Source of the DNA: M0108 sp044228795
Lineage (GTDB): Bacteria > Pseudomonadota > Gammaproteobacteria > Chromatiales > Chromatiaceae
Reading direction: 5' to 3'
Length of the DNA: 64,000 nt
Assembly (NCBI GenBank): GCA_044228795.1
Contig: JBGAUE010000002.1
Span: 62,001 to 126,000 of the forward strand
A program made the translations under genes and the position numbers. The notes below the pieces were generated by a model that searched no databases, was not told the DNA's origin, and worked only from the letters and a program-made list of their open reading frames with translations. Below are positions 58,073-64,000 of this stretch, piece after piece. Positions within the stretch are counted from its first letter, which is position 1, and each line of letters begins with the position of its first letter.

Positions 58073-59350
58073 TCAGAGCCAGCGGAAGGCTGCCCGGCCA
58101 GCGAAAACGGCCTCGGCCCCCAACTGATCCTCGATACGCATCAACTGGTTGTATTTGGCAACGCGGTCGGAACGGGACAGGGAGCCAGTCTTGATCTGGC
58201 CAGTGGCGGTGGCCACCACCAGGTCGGCGATGGTGGTGTCCTCAGTCTCGCCAGAGCGATGAGAAACCACAGCCGTGTAGCCCGCCGCATGCGCCATGTT
58301 GATGGCCTCCAGGGTCTCGGTTAGGGTGCCGATCTGGTTGACCTTGATGAGGATGGAATTGGCGATGCCCCGGTCGATACCTTGCTTGAGGATCTGGGTG
58401 TTGGTGACGAAGAGGTCATCGCCGACGATCTGGACCTTGTCGCCCAGGCGTTCCGTGAGACGCTTCCAGCCGTCCCAGTCGCCCTCCGCCAGGCCGTCCT
58501 CGATGCTCAGGATCGGATACTGGCTAACCCATCCCGCCAGCAGGTCGATCACGCCGTCGGAATCGAGCTTTCGACCCTCTCCGGCCAGGTCGTAAACTCC
58601 ATCTCGATAGAATTCCGAGGCAGCCACATCCAGGCCAATCCAGATGTCCTTGCCAGCGGTGAACCCGGCCTTGCCGATGGCCTCCAGGATCGCCTCCACC
58701 GCGGCAATGTTAGAGGGCAGATCCGGGGCGAAACCGCCCTCGTCGCCCACGGAGGTGGCGAGCCCGCGACCCTTGAGCACGGCCTTGAGGGCATGGAAAA
58801 CCTCCGCGCCGTAGCGCACGGCCTCGCGGATGCTGGGGGCGCCGACGGGCAGGATCATGAACTCCTGAAAGTCCACGCTGTTGTCCGCGTGCTGGCCGCC
58901 ATTGATGATGTTCATCATGGGCACCGGGAGTCGGTAGTTACCCTGGCCCAGGTAGCGGTAGAGGGGCAGGGTCATTTCCTGAGCCGCGGCATGGGCGACG
59001 GCCATGGAGACCCCGAGCAGGGCATTGGCGCCGAGCCGACCCTTATTGTCAGTGCCATCGAGCTCGATCATGCAGCGGTCGATGCCGCCCTGGTCAGAGA
59101 CCTCCATGCCCACCACCGCCTGTTTCAGCTCGCCCTCGATATGGGCAACCGCCTTGCGCACCCCTTTGCCCAGATAGCGGCTTTTGTCACCATCGCGCAG
59201 CTCCAGGGCCTCGCGCGACCCGGTGGAGGCGCCAGAGGGAACGGCGGCGCGGCCAACGGCACCATCGGCGGTGATAACATCGGCCTCGACGGTGGGATTG
59301 CCGCGCGAATCCAGTATTTCCCGGGCTCGGACGTCGATGATCTCGGACAT
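58073..59350 (-). CDS. eno: Enolase
   Basis: It interconverts 2-phosphoglycerate and phosphoenolpyruvate. The ATG at 59348-59350 follows GAGGAG and gives 425 residues: AREILDSRGNPTVEADV, ASTGSREALELRDGD, DEGGFAPDLPSN and the SHRSGETEDTTIADL end. The leader contains an unusually AT-rich patch (59378-59395) for this GC-rich window, probably part of the promoter. Confidence 0.98.
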   Translation of the reverse strand: MSEIIDVRAREILDSRGNPTVEADVITADGAVGRAAVPSGASTGSREALELRDGDKSRYLGKGVRKAVAHIEGELKQAVVGMEVSDQGGIDRCMIELDGTDNKGRLGANALLGVSMAVAHAAAQEMTLPLYRYLGQGNYRLPVPMMNIINGGQHADNSVDFQEFMILPVGAPSIREAVRYGAEVFHALKAVLKGRGLATSVGDEGGFAPDLPSNIAAVEAILEAIGKAGFTAGKDIWIGLDVAASEFYRDGVYDLAGEGRKLDSDGVIDLLAGWVSQYPILSIEDGLAEGDWDGWKRLTERLGDKVQIVGDDLFVTNTQILKQGIDRGIANSILIKVNQIGTLTETLEAINMAHAAGYTAVVSHRSGETEDTTIADLVVATATGQIKTGSLSRSDRVAKYNQLMRIEDQLGAEAVFAGRAAFRWL

Positions 59351-59411
59351 GATGAAACTCCTCAGGGGGATCACCCCAAAAATTTAAAAAAATTTGTCCG
59401 TCGGCGAGGGC

Positions 59412-60245
59412 TTAGAGATCCGCCTCGGCAAATCCCCGCCTCTTGACCACCCGATCGATCTCGACCAGGGTTTCCAGCAATTCACGCATCCGCCTTAGGG
59501 GCCAGGAGTTGGGTCCGTCGCTCAGGGCGCAGGCGGGATCGGGGTGGGTCTCCATAAAGAGACCCGAGATGCCCGCTGCCACCGCGGCCCGCGCCAGCAC
59601 GGGGACGAATTCCCGCTGCCCGCCGGAGCTGTCCCCCTGCCCTCCCGGCAACTGGACTGAGTGAGTCGCGTCGAAAACCACGGGGCAACCGGTCTCGCGC
59701 ATCACCGCCAGGGCGCGCATGTCGGAGACGAGATTGTTGTAGCCAAAGCTGACTCCCCGCTCGCAGACCATGATCTGGCCGTTGCCGGTGGAGCGGGCCT
59801 TCTCCACCACCCGCTTCATGTCCCAGGGCGCCAGAAACTGACCCTTTTTGATATTCACGGGCAGGCCCTTCGCGGCGACGGCCAGAATGAAATTAGTCTG
59901 ACGGCAGAGGAAGGCCGGCGTCTGCAGGACATCCACGACCTCCACCACCTCTCCCAGAGGCGTGTCCTCGTGGACATCGGTAAGGACCGGCACCCTCAGC
60001 CCAACGCGGACCGCTTCGAGGATGCGCAGGCCCGCTTCCAGGCCAGGTCCCCGAAAGCCGCCGAGGGAGGAACGGTTCGCCTTGTCAAAGGACGACTTAA
60101 AGATGAAGGGGATATCCAGTTCCGCCGTCAACTCCTGAAGATACCCTGCCGTCTCCTGGGCCAGGTCCGCGCTCTCGATAACGCAGGGACCCGCGATCAG
60201 GAAGAGGGGGCGATCCAGTCCGACCTCGAAGTTGAGGAGCCGCAT
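59412..60245 (-). CDS. kdsA: 3-deoxy-8-phosphooctulonate (KDO-8-P) synthase
   Basis: It joins PEP and arabinose-5-phosphate to make KDO-8-phosphate for lipopolysaccharide. The 277-residue protein has AGPCVIESADLAQE, FKSSFDKANRSSLGGFRGPGL, DVHEDTPLGEV and FLCRQTNFI and the FDATHSVQLPGG signature, the standard length. It starts within the pyrG stop (TGATG). Confidence 0.98.
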   Translation of the reverse strand: MRLLNFEVGLDRPLFLIAGPCVIESADLAQETAGYLQELTAELDIPFIFKSSFDKANRSSLGGFRGPGLEAGLRILEAVRVGLRVPVLTDVHEDTPLGEVVEVVDVLQTPAFLCRQTNFILAVAAKGLPVNIKKGQFLAPWDMKRVVEKARSTGNGQIMVCERGVSFGYNNLVSDMRALAVMRETGCPVVFDATHSVQLPGGQGDSSGGQREFVPVLARAAVAAGISGLFMETHPDPACALSDGPNSWPLRRMRELLETLVEIDRVVKRRGFAEADL

Positions 60246-61888
60246 CAGGAATCCTTCCTGCCCGCCGCCTCATGATACTCGAGGGCGGCACGAATGAAGC
60301 CGGTGAAGAGCGCGTGGCCATCGCGCGGGGTCGAGGTGAACTCAGGATGGAACTGGCAGGCGATGAACCAGGGATGATCGGGTATCTCCACCATCTCCAC
60401 CAGGCGACCGTCCAGGGACCAGCCGGAAAACCGCAGGCCAGCGTCCTTCAAGGGATCCAGATAGCGGTTGTTAAACTCATAACGATGACGGTGGCGCTCG
60501 CGCACCTGGGGCTGGCCATAGACGGCCCGCGCCAGGCTTCCCGGCTCCAGTCGACAGGTCTGACCACCCAAGCGCATGGTACCACCCAGGTCGGCATCCT
60601 GACCGCGCCGCTCAATTTGTCCCGCCTCCGTCTGCCACTCAGTGATGAGGGCGATGACGGGGTGCGGGGTGGCAGGATTGAATTCGGTGCTGTGGGCGCC
60701 GGCCAGACCCGCTACGTCGCGGGCGTATTCGATCACCGCCACCTGCATGCCGAGGCAGATACCGAGATAGGGAATGCGCTGTTCCCGGGCGTAACGTACC
60801 GCCTGGATCTTGCCCTCAATGCCCCGTTCACCAAATCCACCAGGAACCAGGATGGCGTCCAGGCCCTGGAGGCAACCGGTGCCATCGGTCTCGACCCGTT
60901 CGGAATCGACGTAACGAACCTTCACCCGGGTGTGGGTCTGGACACCGGCATGGGCCAGGGCCTCAGACAGGGACTTGTAGGCCTCGGTGAGGTCCATGTA
61001 CTTGCCGACCATACCTACCGTAACGGAGGCAACGGGCTGGTCGAAGCCATCCAGAACCCTCATCCATTCACCCAGGTCCGCCACGTGCACCTGCAATCCG
61101 AATTGATTGACCACAAGATCATCCAGACCTTGGGCGTGGAGCAGGAGGGGGATGCGGTAGATATTGTCCGCGTCCACGGCGGAGATAACCGCCGCCTCCG
61201 GGACATTGGTGAAGAGGGCTATCTTGCGCCGCTCGGGTTTAGGGATGTCCTGCTCGGCACGACACAGCAGGATATCGGGCTGGATACCGATCGACCTCAA
61301 CTCCTTGACCGAGTGCTGCGTGGGCTTGGTCTTGATCTCCCCGGATGTCCTGATGTAAGGCACCAGGGTCAGGTGCATGAAGAGGGCGTTCTCCCGCCCC
61401 TCCTCCACCCGCATCTGCCGAATTGCCTCCAGGAAGGGCAGGGATTCGATGTCGCCCACCGTACCGCCGATTTCAACCATGGCGATGTCGGCCGCGTCCG
61501 CGCCCAGACGAATGCTGGCCTTGATCTCGTCGGTTATGTGCGGGATCACCTGCACGGTGCCGCCGAGATAGTCGCCTCGTCGCTCCTTGCGGATGACACT
61601 CTCGTAAATTTGGCCGGTGGTGAAGTTGTTGTTGCTCCCCATGCGGGTGCGCAGGAAGCGCTCATAGTGGCCTAGGTCGAGGTCGGTCTCAGCCCCATCG
61701 TCGGTCACAAAGACCTCCCCATGCTGGAAAGGGCTCATGGTCCCTGGGTCCACATTAATGTAGGGATCCAGCTTGATCATGGTCACGCGCAGTCCGCGCG
61801 CCTCCAACAGGGCCGCCAGCGAGGCAGCCGCGATACCCTTGCCAAGGGATGAAACCACGCCGCCCGTTATAAAGATGTATTTGGTCAT
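60245..61888 (-). CDS. pyrG: CTP synthase
   Basis: It aminates UTP to CTP using glutamine. From ATG 61888 (547 residues): the synthetase domain TKYIFITGGVVSSLGKGIAAAS and the C-terminal glutaminase with GICLGMQVAVIEYARD (catalytic Cys in CLG) and QFHPEFTSTP. The first gene of the pyrG-kdsA-eno-ftsB-ispD-ispF block, each on the minus strand. Confidence 0.98.
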   Translation of the reverse strand: MTKYIFITGGVVSSLGKGIAAASLAALLEARGLRVTMIKLDPYINVDPGTMSPFQHGEVFVTDDGAETDLDLGHYERFLRTRMGSNNNFTTGQIYESVIRKERRGDYLGGTVQVIPHITDEIKASIRLGADAADIAMVEIGGTVGDIESLPFLEAIRQMRVEEGRENALFMHLTLVPYIRTSGEIKTKPTQHSVKELRSIGIQPDILLCRAEQDIPKPERRKIALFTNVPEAAVISAVDADNIYRIPLLLHAQGLDDLVVNQFGLQVHVADLGEWMRVLDGFDQPVASVTVGMVGKYMDLTEAYKSLSEALAHAGVQTHTRVKVRYVDSERVETDGTGCLQGLDAILVPGGFGERGIEGKIQAVRYAREQRIPYLGICLGMQVAVIEYARDVAGLAGAHSTEFNPATPHPVIALITEWQTEAGQIERRGQDADLGGTMRLGGQTCRLEPGSLARAVYGQPQVRERHRHRYEFNNRYLDPLKDAGLRFSGWSLDGRLVEMVEIPDHPWFIACQFHPEFTSTPRDGHALFTGFIRAALEYHEAAGRKDS

Positions 61889-62023
61889 AGGGAAGGAGTC
61901 GGAATGCGCGCGGGACGAACCCGCGGAACCGGCGCAGGCTACCAAAATAGCCGCCTGGCCTCAATGGCCACCGAAGAGGAATCGCGGGGCCTACCTGGTT
62001 GGGACTTTTAACCCGCGGTTTAC

Positions 62024-62037
62024 TTGATCCTTATCAA
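62024..62037 (+). promoter_or_regulatory. Perfect FNR palindrome upstream of fnr
   Basis: TTGAT-CCTT-ATCAA matches the FNR consensus at every fixed base. It lies 13 bases before the fnr ATG at 62051, so it overlaps or just follows the likely start point of transcription. That is the place for negative autoregulation, as in E. coli fnr. Confidence 0.85.
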
Positions 62038-62050
62038 CTAAAATAGCAAA

Positions 62051-62842
62051 ATGGTGGGCATGAAGTCTCCTAGCCTCCCAGCGATGAATGAGAACAAGGT
62101 GATATCCTTCGAGGCTATTCGAATCGCCTGCAAGAATTGCAACCTTTCCACCCTATGCCTGCCCCTTGGGTTAACAACTGAGGACGTAGAACGCCTCGAT
62201 ACCATAGTCCGGCGCAACCGCCCCTTGCACCGGGGTGACTATCTTTTTCAAAGTGGGGACCGCTTCCGCTCCCTCTTCGTCGTCAAGACCGGCTCGGTCA
62301 AGACCTTTGCCCCCAGTACCGAAGGTGGCGAACAGGTGTTGGGTTTTCATCTCCCCGGTGAAATCATCGGCCTGGACGCCATCGAGAAAAATGCCCACGT
62401 CTGCTCCGCCAAGGTCCTGGAGACCTCCGCCGTCTGCGAGATTCCCTTCTCCCGCTTCGAGGAACTCAGCGTCACCATTCCCTCCCTTCAGCACCAGATG
62501 TACCGCCTCTTCAGCAAGGAAATCGCCCAGGAGACCGAGATGCTGCTCCTGCTGGGCAAGAAAAGTGCCGAGGATCGTCTTGCCACCTTCCTGCTCAGCC
62601 TTTCCCAGCGCCTGCAAAGGCGCGGCCTGAGCCCCACCGATTTTTACCTCAGCATGTCTCGCCACGAGATCGGCAACTACCTGGGTCTGGCAGTCGAAAC
62701 CGTGAGCCGCCTCTTCACCCGCTTCCACGAGGAAAGGCTGCTCATGGTCGATCGGAAACACATCCGCCTCACCGACGTCGATGCCCTGGAGGCCATGGTC
62801 CAATCCACCCCCCTTGAGGATTATCGGCGGCGGCTGCCCTGA
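62051..62842 (+). CDS. fnr: FNR-type oxygen-sensing transcriptional regulator
   Basis: A 263-residue CRP/FNR-family regulator. The four cluster cysteines are present: Cys27, Cys30 and Cys36 in IACKNCNLSTLC, and Cys129 in TSAVCEIP (aligned with E. coli Cys122). The sensor barrel is followed by a long dimer helix and the DNA-reading helix SRHEIGNYLGLAVETVSRLFTRF, whose ExxSR contacts are those that read TTGAT half-sites. The ATG at 62051 is provisional; ATGs at 62060 and 62084 are alternatives. It is divergent from pyrG. Confidence 0.94.
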   Translation: MVGMKSPSLPAMNENKVISFEAIRIACKNCNLSTLCLPLGLTTEDVERLDTIVRRNRPLHRGDYLFQSGDRFRSLFVVKTGSVKTFAPSTEGGEQVLGFHLPGEIIGLDAIEKNAHVCSAKVLETSAVCEIPFSRFEELSVTIPSLQHQMYRLFSKEIAQETEMLLLLGKKSAEDRLATFLLSLSQRLQRRGLSPTDFYLSMSRHEIGNYLGLAVETVSRLFTRFHEERLLMVDRKHIRLTDVDALEAMVQSTPLEDYRRRLP

Positions 62843-62912
62843 GGGCCAGGCACCCACCTCAAGATCGGAAAGCAGCAGGCGCGGGGCGATAATTTCACCC
62901 CCGCACCTCGGT

Positions 62913-64000
62913 TTAGAAGGTGTGGGCGTTGAGAAAGAGGTGGCAGAGGATACTGGCGGCATAACCCAGTGCAACCGCCCAAGTCCATTTGAGGTGGCTG
63001 GCAAAGGTGTACATGCCCTTGGACTGGCCCATGAGGGCCACACCCGCCGCGGAACCAATGGACAGTAAGCTACCGCCCACCCCCGCCGTCAGGGTCACCA
63101 GCAGCCACTGACCCTGGGCCATATCGGGCTGCATGCTCAGGACAGCAAACATGACCGGGATGTTGTCCACGATGGCGGAGAGGAAGCCAATGAGGACGTT
63201 GGCCGTGGTCGGTCCTAGGTCGATGTAGATGAATTCGGAAATGAGCGCCAGGTAGCCAATGAAGCCCAGGCCGCCCACGCATAACACCACGCCATAAAAA
63301 AACATGAGGGTATCCCACTCCGCCCGCGCCAGCTTGCGGTAGATATCGAAGGGCATGGCGTCCGACAGGCTCTCGCCTGGCAGCAGGGTCACTTCGCCGG
63401 TCTTTTTCAGGAAGTAACTGAATATCTTGAGGTAAGCCAGCCCCGTCATCATCCCCAAGACCGGCGGCAGGTGCAGGAAGTTATGGAAGCTGACCGCCGT
63501 GATAATGGTCAGGAGGAACAGCAGAATGACGCGCTTGGCGCCACGGCGCATGGGCACCTTCTCACCCCCGGCCGGTGGCACCACGTCCGGCACTGCAAAG
63601 TGCATGATGGCCGCCGGTACCGCGAAATTGACCACGGAAGGGATAAAGAGCAGGAAGAAGGTCCAGAAATCAAGGAGGCCTTTCTGCCACACCATCAGGG
63701 TGGTAATATCGCCAAAGGGACTGAAGGCACCGCCGGCGTTGGCGGCTACCACGATATTGATAAAGGCCAGGGCCACGAACCGAGGGCTGTCGGAGCCCAC
63801 CGCCAAGACCACGGCACCCATCAACAGGGCCGTTGTCAGGTTGTCCGCTACTGGGGAGATGAAGAAGGCCAGGACGCCTGTCATCCAGAAGAGTTTGCGG
63901 TAGCCAAAACCGCGGCTGATGAGCCAGGAACGCAGAGCCTCGAAGACATTACGTTCGTCCATGACGTTGATGTAGGTCATGGCCGCCAGCAGGAAGAGGA
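62913..64000 (-). CDS. nhaD: NhaD-type Na+/H+ antiporter, C-terminal part (runs off right edge)
   Basis: More than 360 C-terminal codons of a many-helix membrane protein; the N-terminus lies beyond the window. NhaD/ion-transporter hallmarks are FISPVADNLTTALLMGAVVLA, AANAGGAFSPFGDITTLMVW, FLSAIVDNIPVMFAVLSM and SIGSAAGVALMGQ, with two inverted motif halves each holding an Asp-Asn pair (DNLT, DNIP). Members exchange Na+ or Li+ for protons. It fits a saline or alkaline setting but cannot prove one. Convergent with fnr. Confidence 0.93.
   Translation of the reverse strand, partial: LFLLAAMTYINVMDERNVFEALRSWLISRGFGYRKLFWMTGVLAFFISPVADNLTTALLMGAVVLAVGSDSPRFVALAFINIVVAANAGGAFSPFGDITTLMVWQKGLLDFWTFFLLFIPSVVNFAVPAAIMHFAVPDVVPPAGGEKVPMRRGAKRVILLFLLTIITAVSFHNFLHLPPVLGMMTGLAYLKIFSYFLKKTGEVTLLPGESLSDAMPFDIYRKLARAEWDTLMFFYGVVLCVGGLGFIGYLALISEFIYIDLGPTTANVLIGFLSAIVDNIPVMFAVLSMQPDMAQGQWLLVTLTAGVGGSLLSIGSAAGVALMGQSKGMYTFASHLKWTWAVALGYAASILCHLFLNAHTF

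Noticed and set aside
58382..59446. A 354-codon open frame opposite eno
   Set aside because: Antisense to enolase, no start signal and no family-like motif.
60272..61675. A 467-codon open frame opposite pyrG
   Set aside because: Antisense to an unmistakable CTP synthase; composition is typical of a shadow frame.
1..64000. CRISPR arrays, insertion sequences, prophage or integrase genes
   Set aside because: None was found: no direct-repeat array, no transposase motif and no tRNA-linked attachment repeat around the serine tRNA.

Overview
The window is a GC-rich stretch of ordinary bacterial chromosome from a gammaproteobacterium. The evidence is gene order: pyrG-kdsA-eno-ftsB-ispD-ispF, gmk-rpoZ-spoT, yafS-like/rnhA/dnaQ, rsmI/lpoA/yraN/dolP and tatABC all occur in the gammaproteobacterial arrangement. 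The mix of glycogen genes, an H-NS-like protein, an FNR-controlled class III ribonucleotide reductase and a NhaD-type antiporter would fit a facultatively or strictly anaerobic member of the Chromatiales (purple-sulfur-type lineage). That finer placement is inference only: no photosynthesis, sulfur-oxidation or rRNA gene is visible. There is no transposase, prophage, integrase or CRISPR array.

Layout. 1-4.1 kb: glycogen metabolism, with a GH57 enzyme and glgC on the minus strand and glgB divergent. 4.2-7.1 kb: a hemerythrin-like protein, a two-TM K+ channel with two NAD-binding regulatory modules, and a small membrane protein. 7.3-12 kb: a minus-strand run of a VWA protein, a membrane J-domain protein and topoisomerase III, then an H-NS-like protein. 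12.5-16.5 kb: anaerobic nucleotide reduction (nrdD, a separately encoded glycyl-radical domain, nrdG) behind a promoter with one FNR site and two NrdR boxes, followed by a YkgJ-type protein and moaE. 17-22.8 kb: exported proteins, an AI-2E-family permease, a host-attachment-family protein and a LonB-like protease. 22.9-31.9 kb: a nine-kilobase minus-strand directon with gmk, rpoZ, spoT, an orphan MbcA/ParS-like protein, a DUF2782 protein, a solitary amino-acid-binding protein, a DUF1015 protein and relA.

32-37.8 kb: a zincin-like protein, an exported alpha-crystallin-domain protein, mtaB with an overlapping sugar-kinase-like gene, and tatABC, in which TatC carries a long acidic tail. 37.9-42.2 kb: a LysR regulator, rsmI, and the divergent lpoA-yraN-dolP set (diaA is missing). 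42.4-47 kb: a large secreted GH9 glycosidase and a GlcD-type FAD dehydrogenase. 47-49.4 kb: a decayed DsbD/ScsB fragment, two small envelope proteins, tRNA-Ser(UGA), a YccA-type membrane protein with a good terminator, and a tiny membrane protein. 49.4-55.1 kb: ftsK, a YafS-like methyltransferase, rnhA, dnaQ and serS, all minus strand and tightly packed. 55.3-64 kb: trxB, then the ispF-ispD-ftsB-eno-kdsA-pyrG block, fnr with its own FNR box, and the 3' part of nhaD running off the right edge.

The most connected story is anaerobic regulation. The window encodes FNR, has a perfect FNR palindrome in front of fnr, and has a second FNR palindrome placed at about -41 of a promoter driving the class III reductase, where tandem NrdR boxes flank the -10 element. 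I see no wholly new defence or mobile system. The best novelty candidates are the split NrdD, the TatC tail, the GH9 repeat tail and the orphan ParS/MbcA-like protein inside the stringent-response directon.
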